A stretch of DNA of 15,045 nucleotides from Deltaproteobacteria bacterium (GTDB taxonomy: Bacteria; Desulfobacterota_E; Deferrimicrobia; Deferrimicrobiales; Deferrimicrobiaceae). The position numbers and the translations under genes were made by a program. Positions 6,917 to 14,113 of the stretch are shown here, one piece after another. Each line of letters starts with the position of its first letter. Within the stretch, counting starts at the first letter, position 1. The DNA lies in NCBI GenBank assembly GCA_023488945.1, contig JAMDBZ010000061.1, forward strand, positions 1-15,045, read 5' to 3'. The notes below the pieces were generated by a model. That model did no database searches. It had not been told where the DNA came from and saw nothing but the letters and a program-made list of their open reading frames with translations.

Positions 6917-6974
6917 TGGCCTTATGCGGGGGTGCCCCTTGACTCTTGGGGGCATGGAAGGGGAGCTGGCGGGG

Positions 6975-7211
6975 ATGAAGGAGAAGGCACAGAAGATCAA
7001 GGTGCGGCCGGAGCAGAACAATGTCCGGAAGATCCGGGAAGGGCTCCTCATGAGCAAGGCGGAGCTGGCGCGCAGGGCAGGGCTCTCGGTCCTGACGATC
7101 GACCGGGTGGAGAAGGGGATGATCTGCCGGATGGACACGAAACGAAAGATCATTCTCTCCCTCGGCTTGCAGCTTTCCGACCGGGACAAGGTGTTCACGA
7201 AGGGCGATTAA
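6975..7211 (+). CDS. Small XRE-family helix-turn-helix regulator
   Basis: A 78-residue protein consisting almost only of an XRE/Cro-type helix-turn-helix: 'VRKIREGLLMSKAELARRAG' followed by 'LSVLTIDRVEKGMICRMDTK', then 'LSDRDKVF'. There is no membrane or ligand domain. ATG 6975 is preferred because GGAG (6962-6965) precedes it by 9 bases and the protein then starts just before the conserved part. ATG 6924 lies at the predicted transcript start and ATG 6954 has no well-spaced ribosome site. It is first in the pil transcription unit and is followed at once by a 26-bp palindrome. It probably binds DNA as a dimer and may autoregulate or tune pil expression; the target is not shown by the sequence. 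From memory, similar small regulators sit before pilM in Geobacter relatives. Confidence 0.88.
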   Translation: MKEKAQKIKVRPEQNNVRKIREGLLMSKAELARRAGLSVLTIDRVEKGMICRMDTKRKIILSLGLQLSDRDKVFTKGD

Positions 7212-7237
7212 GCGCCTCGGTTCGCGAACCGGGGCGC
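7212..7237 (+). repeat. 26-bp palindrome between xre and pilM
   Basis: Starts at the base after the xre stop. Left arm GCGCCTCGGTT, centre CGCG, right arm AACCGGGGCGC. As DNA it is symmetric apart from one T/G pair; as RNA that pair is a U-G wobble, giving an unbroken 11-bp stem with a 4-base loop. No T-run follows, so it is not an intrinsic terminator. It could be an operator for the XRE protein or an mRNA hairpin that sets relative expression of xre and pilM, whose ATG is 16 bases downstream. Confidence 0.75.
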
Positions 7238-7253
7238 CGCGGCGGGTGCGCGG

Positions 7254-8315
7254 ATGGGACTGTTCGGAACGAAAGAACTGATCGGGCTGGACATCGGGTC
7301 GAGCTCCATCAAGCTGGCGCATGTCAAGGCCGCCGGCTCCGAGTACCGCGTCCGGAGATTCGGGGCCTTCCCGCTGCCCCCCGAAGCGATCGTCGACGGC
7401 GCCATCATGGACCAGGCCTCCGTCATCGAGGGGGTCAAGACGGCGCTGCGGGAACTCAAGGTCCGGGAAAAGGAGGTGGTCATCTCCCTGTCCGGCCATT
7501 CCGTCATCATCAAGAAGGTCGTTCTCCCCACGACGACCCCCGAGGAGCTCCAGGACTCGATCCAGTGGGAGGTCGAGCAGTATATCCCGTTCGACATCAA
7601 GGACGTCAGGATCGACTTCCAGGTCATCGGCCCCCTGCGCGAGGACCCTTCCAAGATGGAGGTCCTCCTGGTGGCCGTGAAGAGCGACCTTGTGAACGAC
7701 TACGTCACCGTCGTCAAGGACGCGGGACTTGCGCCGGCCATCGTGGACATCGACTCCATCGCGGCGGGAAACGCCTTCGAGCTTTGCCATCCCGTCTCGG
7801 ACGAGCAGGTTCCGATGGTTCTCAACGTGGGGGCCTCGTTCATGAACATCAACATCGTCCACGCCGGCGTCCCCCTGTTCACGCGGGACGTCCCGATGGG
7901 CGGCGGGGTCTATACGTCCGAGATCCAGAAGCAGCTCGCGGTCAGCTTCGAAACCGCCGAGGACCTCAAGGTGGGGCGGAAGGATGCCGGGGACCGCACG
8001 GAGAAGCTCTCGGAGATCATGAAGACCGTCTCGAACATCCTCGCCACGGAGGCGCAGCGCTCATACAACTTCTTTTCCGCCACCTACCCGGACCGGCTTG
8101 TCACCAAGGTGTTCCTGACGGGGGGGGCGGCCCGGTCGGCGTTCCTCAAGGAGATGCTGGCGGAGAAGATCGGCGTCGGGGTCGAGATCTTCGATCCGTT
8201 CGAAGGGCTCGCGATCGACGAGCGGACGGTGGATCGGGGGGTCGCCTCCCAGCACAACACGGCGGCGACCGTTGCGATCGGTCTGGCCATTCGGAACCTG
8301 GAGGGCCGGAGATGA
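7254..8315 (+). CDS. pilM: Type IV pilus assembly protein PilM (actin/FtsA-like ATPase fold)
   Basis: A 353-residue cytoplasmic protein of normal PilM length. It has the actin-like nucleotide-binding elements: phosphate-1 'GLDIGSSSIKLAHV' (about 11-24), phosphate-2 'LNVGASFMNINIV' and adenosine-motif 'LTGGAARS' near residue 285, plus the family segment 'QWEVEQYIPFDI'. PilM binds the cytoplasmic N-terminus of PilN and links the pilus alignment complex to the cytoplasmic motor side. The ribosome site before ATG 7254 is weak (GC-rich, no clear GGAGG), and the preceding palindrome may affect initiation. The stop overlaps the pilN start as ATGA. Confidence 0.97.
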   Translation: MGLFGTKELIGLDIGSSSIKLAHVKAAGSEYRVRRFGAFPLPPEAIVDGAIMDQASVIEGVKTALRELKVREKEVVISLSGHSVIIKKVVLPTTTPEELQDSIQWEVEQYIPFDIKDVRIDFQVIGPLREDPSKMEVLLVAVKSDLVNDYVTVVKDAGLAPAIVDIDSIAAGNAFELCHPVSDEQVPMVLNVGASFMNINIVHAGVPLFTRDVPMGGGVYTSEIQKQLAVSFETAEDLKVGRKDAGDRTEKLSEIMKTVSNILATEAQRSYNFFSATYPDRLVTKVFLTGGAARSAFLKEMLAEKIGVGVEIFDPFEGLAIDERTVDRGVASQHNTAATVAIGLAIRNLEGRR

Positions 8316-8845
8316 TCAGGATCAACCTGATCCGGGGGAAGCGGAAGAAGCGCCGGGAGCTGAACGTCGGGTTCCTCTACCTCGTCGTCCCCCTGATCGT
8401 CGTGGCGGGGCTCGTCCTCTACCACCAGACCGTGCGCGGGAGGATCGAGACGCTTACGGCCGACATCGACAAGGCCAATGCGGAAGTCGTCCGGCTCAAG
8501 AAGGAGATCGGCGAGGTCGAGAAGTTCAAGGCCAGGAAGGCGGAGCTCCAGCAGAAGGTGGACATCATCTCGAACCTGCAGGCCGGCCGGAACACCCCCG
8601 TCAAGGTTTTCCAGGCCCTTGCGGAGGCGATTCCCGAGAAGTGCTGGATCGATCAGCTCTCCGTGAAGTCCGGCCGGGTGGACCTCTCCGGGGTCGCGCT
8701 CAACAACCACACGATCGCGAACTTCATGACGTCGCTCGGGCGGAGCGGGCGTTTCCGCGACGTGGTCCTCGGCTCGGCGGAGCAGACCACGGCCATGAAC
8801 CTCAAGATGGTCAAGTTCAACTTGACGTTCCAGGCTGCTGACTGA
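8312..8845 (+). CDS. pilN: Type IV pilus inner-membrane alignment protein PilN
   Basis: A 177-residue bitopic protein. It opens with 'MIRINLIRG', the short cytoplasmic motif by which PilN docks into PilM, then a basic patch, one membrane helix (about 18-41) and a periplasmic coiled coil rich in Lys/Glu (about 45-90), followed by a ferredoxin-like-fold region. It forms heterodimers with PilO and couples PilM to the periplasmic complex. The ATG overlaps the pilM stop by four bases, so translation is coupled. A 33-base gap separates it from pilO. Length and layout are normal for the family. Confidence 0.96.
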   Translation: MIRINLIRGKRKKRRELNVGFLYLVVPLIVVAGLVLYHQTVRGRIETLTADIDKANAEVVRLKKEIGEVEKFKARKAELQQKVDIISNLQAGRNTPVKVFQALAEAIPEKCWIDQLSVKSGRVDLSGVALNNHTIANFMTSLGRSGRFRDVVLGSAEQTTAMNLKMVKFNLTFQAAD

Positions 8846-8878
8846 ACCGGGGCGCGGAGGCGGAGAGGGGACCTTGAG

Positions 8879-9481
8879 ATGGCGCTGAAACTCGGAGATC
8901 TGTCGAAGGTCCCGGCGAAACAGAAGGTGGTCCTCGTCGTCCTGTTGTGCGTCATGGCCGTTGCGGGCTACTACTACCTCTTTTACAAGGCGGCCGCGCA
9001 GGAGATCTCCGCCCTCGAGGCGAAGTACGCCGAGCTCGAGAGCAGGATCAAGGAGCAGTCGGTGATCGCCCGGAACCTCCCGTCGTTCCGGGCCGAGGTG
9101 CAGCGGCTCGAATCGCAGCTCGGCCTGCTGCTGGACCAGCTCCCGAATTCGGCCGAGATCCCCACGCTCCTCAAGAACATCTCGGACCTGGGCAAGGAAT
9201 CGGGGCTCGAGTTCCTGAAATTCGCGCCCCAGCCCGAGTCGCGCAGGGATTTCTACGCCGAGATCCCGGTGGCCATCACCGTCTCGGGGGGGTACAACAA
9301 TTTCGTGCTGTTCGCGGACAAGGTCGGGCATCTCCCGCGGATCGTGAACATCTCCGACATTTCCTTTTCCTCCCCCAAGCGGATCGACGAGAGCCATTAC
9401 GCGGTCACCACGAGCTGCACCGCCACGACGTACCGCTTCATCGAGGAGGCGGCCAAGGCCCGGACGGGGGCGTCGAAATGA
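8879..9481 (+). CDS. pilO: Type IV pilus inner-membrane alignment protein PilO
   Basis: A 200-residue bitopic protein: short cytoplasmic N-terminus, a membrane helix at about 17-37, a coiled coil at about 40-75, then the PilO core including 'LPNSAEIPTLLKNISDLGKE' and 'YAEIPVAITVSGGYNNFVLF', which are well conserved in the family. It pairs with PilN and contacts PilP in the periplasm. GGAGAGGGG lies about 8 bases before ATG 8879. The stop codon overlaps the pilP start (ATGA), so the operon is tight. Confidence 0.96.
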   Translation: MALKLGDLSKVPAKQKVVLVVLLCVMAVAGYYYLFYKAAAQEISALEAKYAELESRIKEQSVIARNLPSFRAEVQRLESQLGLLLDQLPNSAEIPTLLKNISDLGKESGLEFLKFAPQPESRRDFYAEIPVAITVSGGYNNFVLFADKVGHLPRIVNISDISFSSPKRIDESHYAVTTSCTATTYRFIEEAAKARTGASK

Positions 9482-10023
9482 AGCGACATTCTTCCCGCGT
9501 GACGATCGCCGTGCTCCTGGCCGGACTCCTGGCGGCGGGGCTTGCCGCAAGGTGCTCGAAGGAAGAGCCGCCGTCGGCCCCCGTCGTGCGGAAGCCCGTA
9601 TCGAAGGAGGTCGCCAAGGCCGCGGAGTCGACCCCGGCCCCCGGGGCCGTTTCGCCGAAACAGGCGCCGATCGTTCTGTACGATCCCGCCGGGAAGAGGG
9701 ACCCGTTCGTGCCCTTCATCAAGGGTCCGGTGAGGACGGCGCGTATCCCCCTTGAGAATCTCCCCCCCCTCCAGCGTTACGAGCTCGGCGAGCTGAGGTT
9801 CGTCGGCGTGCTGTGGGGCGCCAAGGGATACCGGGCCCTGATCGAGGACCCGGAGGGCAAGGGATACACCGTGGCGGTCGGGACGAAGCTGGGGCGGAAC
9901 GGCGGGGTCGTGACGCGGATCACGGACGGCGAGGTCGTCGTGAAAGAGACGTTCACCGATTATACGGGCGCGAAGGTCGAACGGGAGAGCACCCTGAAGC
10001 TACAGACCGCGGGAGGGACATGA
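9478..10023 (+). CDS. pilP: Type IV pilus assembly protein PilP, with an atypical lipobox
   Basis: A 181-residue exported protein: a hydrophobic signal (about 8-24) ending 'GLAARC', a disordered Pro/Ala/Lys-rich linker, and the conserved C-terminal beta-domain starting at 'YDPAGKRDPFVPF' and including 'LRFVGVLWG', 'ALIEDPEGKGYTVAVG' and the final 'TLKL' strand. PilP connects PilN/O to the secretin PilQ. It is usually an inner-membrane lipoprotein, but here the residue before the only Cys is Arg, which does not fit the usual Ala/Gly/Ser at -1. Lipidation is therefore doubtful; the hydrophobic segment may act as a membrane anchor or a type I signal. Start and stop both overlap neighbouring genes by four bases. 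Confidence 0.94.
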   Translation: MKRHSSRVTIAVLLAGLLAAGLAARCSKEEPPSAPVVRKPVSKEVAKAAESTPAPGAVSPKQAPIVLYDPAGKRDPFVPFIKGPVRTARIPLENLPPLQRYELGELRFVGVLWGAKGYRALIEDPEGKGYTVAVGTKLGRNGGVVTRITDGEVVVKETFTDYTGAKVERESTLKLQTAGGT

Positions 10024-12305
10024 TGATGAACCGGGTCCGGGGAGGGCGAACGCACGGGCGATTTCCGGTCTGGCTGCCGGCCCTGATCCTGTTGGCCGCG
10101 GCGGCGGTCCCTTCGTGGGGCGCGGCCGTGGAGAGCGGGACGCCGGCCGTCCCCGCCGGGGGGACGCTCAGGGAGGTGACCGTCGCCAGGACGCCCTACA
10201 CGACGACGATCGGGGCCCTCATCGAGGGGAAGATCGGGAATTACAACTCCTTCAAGCTGAACGACCCGTTCCGCATCGTCGTGGACATCTGGGGCGTGAG
10301 CCAGGGGCAGGTGCCGGCCGAAATGGCCGTCGATACTCCCCAGGTGAAGGCGGTCAAGCTCTCGCAGCAGGACGGCAAGCTCCGGATCCTCGTCGAGACC
10401 CCCGAGGACCGTCCCCTCCCGTTCCTCGTGAACGTCGAGAAGGATCGCCTCGTCCTGTCGGTGGGAGGGGGAGAGGAAGAGAAGGTGACGAGCCTCGACA
10501 GGCCGGAGGAGAGCAAGGCCAGGGCGGCCGCGAAGGGTCCGGCCGTGGTGGGGATCGACCTCGAGGATCTGCCCGACGCATCGAACGTCGTGATCACGGC
10601 CGCAGGGATCAAGGCACCGAAGGTCGCCCGGAAGGCGGGGATCGTCACGCTTTCATTCCCGGGGGCTGCGCTCGGGAAGGGACTCGGGCGGGTGATCGAC
10701 GCGAAGACGCTGGAAATCCCGGTGAAGCGGATCTCGCCGAGCGTGTCCGGGGAGGGCGTCCGGATCGCCGTCGCGTTCGACCCGGCGGCGGAGTACAAGA
10801 TCGAGACGGGCGATAACGCCGTCGTCGTCTCGTTCCCGAAAAAGGGCATGGCGGAAAAAGCGGAAGTCGTCGCGCGGGCGGGCGGGGAGGCGCCGCCGGC
10901 GCCGCAGCCGATCCCCCCGGCGGCGGGCGAAGCCGCGGCCGGTGAGGCGGGCGGCGGGCCCGAAGGGCGTCCGTGGGGCTTCCTGGCGCCCGGGGGCGGG
11001 CCGAAGAAGTACATCGGCCAGCGGATCTCGATGGATTTCAAGGATGCGGACATCCAGAACGTCTTCCGGATCATCGCCGAGGTGAGCAACCTGAACATCA
11101 TCACTTCCGACGATGTGAAGGGGAAGGTGACGGTCCGCCTGATCAACGTTCCCTGGGACCAGGCGCTCGACATCGTCCTCCGGGCGAAGCAGCTCGGCGC
11201 CGCCCTGGAGGGGAACGTCCTGCGGATCGCGCCGCTTTCGGCGCTCCGCGCCGAGGAAAAGGCACGGCTCGACGCGGCCAAGGAAGTCGAGAAGCTGAGG
11301 GCCCAGGTCGATGCGATCGTGGAGACCATCCCGGTCAATTACGGGAAGGCATCCGACCTCCAGGCCAAGGTCAAGGACATCCTGTCCGAGGGGGGCAAGA
11401 TCCAGGTCGACGACCGGACGAACGTCATCATCATCAGGGACCTCAAGAAGAATATCGAGGAAGCGAAGACGCTGGTCGCGGCGCTGGACACTCCGACGCC
11501 GCAGGTCCTGATCGAGGCGCGGATCGTGGAGGTGGACACCACGTTCACCCGGGAGCTCGGCGTGCAGTGGGGCGGGTCCTATGCCAGCGCCGGCAAGACG
11601 CAGGTCGGGATCACGGGAGCCCGGACCTCCACGGGGACCTCCAACGTGGGGCAGACCCTGACGAACACCATGCCTTTCACCACTGCGGTGAACCTGCCCG
11701 ACCCGAACTTCGCCGTGAACCTCCCCGCGGCGATCGGGTTGGGGGCCGGCGGCGGGATCTCGTTCGGGATCCTGCGGGACAACCTGCGGCTTGACCTCTC
11801 GCTCTCGGCTCTCGAGGCGTCCGGCAAGGGGCGGGTCATCTCCTCGCCCAAGGTCGTCACGATCGACAACAAGGAGGCCATGATCGAGCAGGGGACCCAG
11901 ATTCCTTATTCCACCGTCTCCGCGTCGGGGACGAACACCCAGTTCATCGACGCGACGTTGAGCCTCAAGGTCACGCCGCACATCACGCCGGACGGCCGGG
12001 TGGTGATGAAGCTCGAGGCGAAGAACGACTCCCAGGGGGAAGTCGGCGCGACGGGACAGCCCGCGATCAACAAGAAGAAGGCCACGACGGAGGTCCTGAT
12101 CGGGGACGGCGAGACGGCCGTGATCGGCGGGATCCTCCAGATCTCGCGCAAGGAGAGCGAGGCGGCGGTGCCCTGGCTCTCGAAGATCCCGATCCTGGGG
12201 TACCTGTTCAAGAAGGACAAGAACGACGCGACGAACCGGGAGCTGCTGATCTTCATCACGCCGAGGATCCTGAAACAGGGCCCCGCGGAGACCAAGGCGT
12301 CTTGA
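10020..12305 (+). CDS. pilQ: Type IV pilus outer-membrane secretin PilQ
   Basis: A 761-residue secretin. Order: signal peptide (hydrophobic 'WLPALILLAAAAVPSWGA', about 18-36), first AMIN domain (about 50-145), second AMIN-like domain (about 178-285), a Pro/Ala/Gly linker (about 286-325), short N0 domain beginning 'ISMDFKDADIQNVFRIIAEV', N1/secretin-N domain with 'IPVNYGKASDLQAKV', and the secretin channel from about 490, with 'PQVLIEARIVEVD', 'DNKEAMIEQGTQIPY' and the C-terminal 'VPWLSKIPILGYLFK' and 'LLIFITPRIL'. The AMIN domains bind peptidoglycan. Three ATG codons in a row (10020, 10023, 10026) follow GGGAGGG; the first overlaps the pilP stop. It is the last pil gene before the terminator and forms the outer-membrane pore for the fibre. 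Confidence 0.97.
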   Translation: MMMNRVRGGRTHGRFPVWLPALILLAAAAVPSWGAAVESGTPAVPAGGTLREVTVARTPYTTTIGALIEGKIGNYNSFKLNDPFRIVVDIWGVSQGQVPAEMAVDTPQVKAVKLSQQDGKLRILVETPEDRPLPFLVNVEKDRLVLSVGGGEEEKVTSLDRPEESKARAAAKGPAVVGIDLEDLPDASNVVITAAGIKAPKVARKAGIVTLSFPGAALGKGLGRVIDAKTLEIPVKRISPSVSGEGVRIAVAFDPAAEYKIETGDNAVVVSFPKKGMAEKAEVVARAGGEAPPAPQPIPPAAGEAAAGEAGGGPEGRPWGFLAPGGGPKKYIGQRISMDFKDADIQNVFRIIAEVSNLNIITSDDVKGKVTVRLINVPWDQALDIVLRAKQLGAALEGNVLRIAPLSALRAEEKARLDAAKEVEKLRAQVDAIVETIPVNYGKASDLQAKVKDILSEGGKIQVDDRTNVIIIRDLKKNIEEAKTLVAALDTPTPQVLIEARIVEVDTTFTRELGVQWGGSYASAGKTQVGITGARTSTGTSNVGQTLTNTMPFTTAVNLPDPNFAVNLPAAIGLGAGGGISFGILRDNLRLDLSLSALEASGKGRVISSPKVVTIDNKEAMIEQGTQIPYSTVSASGTNTQFIDATLSLKVTPHITPDGRVVMKLEAKNDSQGEVGATGQPAINKKKATTEVLIGDGETAVIGGILQISRKESEAAVPWLSKIPILGYLFKKDKNDATNRELLIFITPRILKQGPAETKAS

Positions 12306-12338
12306 CCGGGCGGGCCTGAAAGAGAAGCGGGGGACGTC

Positions 12339-12378
12339 GGGGCACCCGGTCGCTTTCGATCGGGTGCTCCGTTTTTTT
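12339..12378 (+). terminator. Intrinsic terminator after pilQ
   Basis: A 14-bp stem (left arm 12339-12352, right arm 12357-12370; two G-U pairs) closes a CTTT loop and is followed by one G and seven T (12372-12378). This is a strong Rho-independent terminator by structure. It lies only 9 bases before the aroC ribosome site. Confidence 0.93.
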
Positions 12379-12387
12379 ATGGGTTGA

Positions 12388-12394
12388 AAGGAGG
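12388..12394 (+). promoter_or_regulatory. Ribosome-binding site fixing the aroC GTG start
   Basis: AAGGAGG, a full anti-16S match, lies 8 bases before GTG 12403. It is the best ribosome site in the window and supports the non-ATG start, which also gives the expected chorismate-synthase N-terminus. Confidence 0.85.
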
Positions 12395-12402
12395 AGCTTC
12401 GG

Positions 12403-13584
12403 GTGTTCACCTTTCGCACGGCCGGGGAAACGCATGGGCCGGCCCTGGTCGCGATCGCGGAGGGGTTGCCCGCGGGTCTGGCCGTCAAGGCCGCGGACGT
12501 CGACGCGATGCTGGCGCGCCGGCAGGCCGGACACGGACGCGGGGACCGGATGAAGATCGAGAAGGACGAGGCGGAGATCCTCTCCGGGGTGAGGTTCGGG
12601 AGGACGCTCGGGGGGCCGGTCGCCCTCCTGATCCGGAACCGCGACTGGGAGAATTGGCGGGAGAAGATGGCGGTGGAGGGTCCGGGGCACGGCATACCTC
12701 CCCTCACGACGGCCCGGCCGGGCCACGCCGATCTCGCCGGCGTCCTCAAGTACGGGCGACGGGACGTCCGGGACGTCCTCGAGCGCGCGAGCGCGCGGGA
12801 GACGGCCGCCCGGGTGGCCGCGGGGGCGCTTGCGATCCGGTTCCTGCGCGAGATGGGGGTGGAGATCGCCGGCCACGTCCTCTCGCTGGGGACGGTGCGC
12901 GTGGCGCGGGAGGCGTGGGGGAACTGGGAGCGGGCCGTCGCGGCCGACGGGGACTCCTTGCGGATGGCCGATGCCGCGGCGTCGGCGCGCGCGATGCGGT
13001 TGATCGACCGGGCCCGGGCCGCCGGAACGACGGTGGGAGGGGTCGTGGAGGTCATCGCGCGCGGCGTGCCGCCGGGGCTGGGGTCCTACGTCTCCTGGGA
13101 CCGCCGGCTCGACGGGCGGATTGCGCAGGCCGCGATGAGCATCCCCGCCGTCAAGGGCGTCGAGATCGGGGATGGGTTTGCGCTGACCTCTCTCCCGGGG
13201 AATCTCGCGCACGACGAGATATTCCCCGGACGAGGCGGGCGCGCCGGGGGGAAATTTCCCCTCCCGGTGCATCGAAAGACGAACCGGGCCGGGGGGTTGG
13301 AAGGGGGGATGACCAACGGGGAACCGGTCATCCTCCGGGCGGCGATGAAGCCGATCCCGACGCAGGGGCGGCCGCTCCGGACGGTCACCATCGGAACATG
13401 GGAGGCTGCATCCGCGCACCGGGAGCGGAGCGATGTCTGCGCCGTCCCGGCCTGCGCCGTCGTGGCGGAGGCGATGGTCGGCGTCGTCCTCGCATCGGCC
13501 TTCCTGGAAAAATTCGGGGGGGACTCGATGCCGGAAATCCAATATAATTATGCCAATTACATGCGGAAAATCGGGGGGAAATGA
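12403..13584 (+). CDS. aroC: Chorismate synthase
   Basis: A 393-residue enzyme converting 5-enolpyruvylshikimate-3-phosphate to chorismate, with reduced FMN as cofactor: the last step of the shikimate pathway in the cytoplasm. Family signatures are 'GETHGPALVAIAEGLPAG' (about 8-25), 'RRQAGHGRGDRMKIEKDEAE', 'PGHADLAGVLKYG' and 'RDVLERASARETAARVAAGA', plus 'GGMTNGEPVILRAAMKPI' and the C-terminal 'RSDVCAVPACAVVAEAM'. Length is normal. It starts with GTG after a perfect Shine-Dalgarno. The gene lies just beyond a strong terminator, with no room for a separate promoter in between. Its 3' end is locally AT-rich and overlaps the possible aroK start. Confidence 0.97.
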   Translation: MFTFRTAGETHGPALVAIAEGLPAGLAVKAADVDAMLARRQAGHGRGDRMKIEKDEAEILSGVRFGRTLGGPVALLIRNRDWENWREKMAVEGPGHGIPPLTTARPGHADLAGVLKYGRRDVRDVLERASARETAARVAAGALAIRFLREMGVEIAGHVLSLGTVRVAREAWGNWERAVAADGDSLRMADAAASARAMRLIDRARAAGTTVGGVVEVIARGVPPGLGSYVSWDRRLDGRIAQAAMSIPAVKGVEIGDGFALTSLPGNLAHDEIFPGRGGRAGGKFPLPVHRKTNRAGGLEGGMTNGEPVILRAAMKPIPTQGRPLRTVTIGTWEAASAHRERSDVCAVPACAVVAEAMVGVVLASAFLEKFGGDSMPEIQYNYANYMRKIGGK

Positions 13585-14113
13585 CGCTCCGGCCGGCGGA
13601 GGGGTGGCCGTCTTCGTGGGGTTCATGGGGGCGGGGAAGAGCTCCGTCGGGAAAGAGGTCGCGCGGCGCCTGGAGGCGGAGTTCGTGGATGTCGACGAAC
13701 GGATCGCGGCCGAGGCCGGCAGGAGCATCTCCGAGATCTTTTCCTCCGAGGGGGAGGGGGCGTTCAGGGCGATGGAGCGTGAGGCGATCAGCGAGGTCGT
13801 CTCCCGGCCCGGCCGCGTCGTGGCCGTCGGCGGGGGGGCCTTCCTCGATGCGGCGAACCGCCGCATCCTCAAGGCGTACGCCCCGGTCTTCTTCCTCGAC
13901 GTCTCGGCGGAGACCGCCCGTGAGCGGCTTGCGGGAGACCGGTCCCGCCCCCTCCTGCCGCCCGATTCGGCGAAGATCGAGGCAATGATGGCGCAGAGAG
14001 CTCCCTCTTACGCGGAGGCCGATTTCCGGATCGCGGCGGAAGGACGCTCCGTGGAAGAGGTCGCGGACGAAGTGGAGCGGCACCTCGGGCGCCGCCGCGG
14101 GAGACCCGGATGA
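13550..14113 (+). CDS. aroK: Shikimate kinase
   Basis: ATP-dependent 3-phosphorylation of shikimate, cytoplasmic. Visible are Walker A 'GFMGAGKSSVG', the shikimate-binding 'FVDVDERIAAEAGRSISEIF' with the D-x-D pair, 'FRAMEREAI' (conserved Arg), 'VAVGGGAF' (the GGG shikimate loop) and the lid Arg in 'DRSRPLL'. The start is uncertain: ATG 13550 gives 187 residues, overlaps aroC by 35 bases and has no ribosome site; GTG 13604 gives 169 residues and the usual N-terminus ('VAVFVGFMGAGKS'), but its GGAGG is only 1 base away. An ATG overlapping the aroC stop at 13581 is in the wrong frame. The stop overlaps the aroB ATG by four bases. It forms the aroCKB unit with its neighbours. Confidence 0.93.
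   Translation: MPITCGKSGGNDAPAGGGVAVFVGFMGAGKSSVGKEVARRLEAEFVDVDERIAAEAGRSISEIFSSEGEGAFRAMEREAISEVVSRPGRVVAVGGGAFLDAANRRILKAYAPVFFLDVSAETARERLAGDRSRPLLPPDSAKIEAMMAQRAPSYAEADFRIAAEGRSVEEVADEVERHLGRRRGRPG

Noticed and set aside
6939..6944. TTGACT as a second -35 box before xre
   Set aside because: No plausible -10 lies 16-18 bases downstream; that position is GC-rich.
6841..6975. A sigma-54 (GG-N10-GC) promoter before xre-pilM that the upstream activator could use
   Set aside because: No TGGC/TTGC pair with correct spacing was found on reading; the TTGACA promoter explains the region better.
10653..13055. An 800-codon open frame on the minus strand across pilQ and aroC
   Set aside because: It is antisense to two clearly conserved genes, its translation is Arg/Pro-rich low-complexity sequence without motifs, and such frames are expected in GC-rich DNA.
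13581..13988. ATG overlapping the aroC stop as the start of a coupled gene
   Set aside because: That frame gives an Arg/Ser/Pro-rich translation; the shikimate-kinase motifs are in a different frame.
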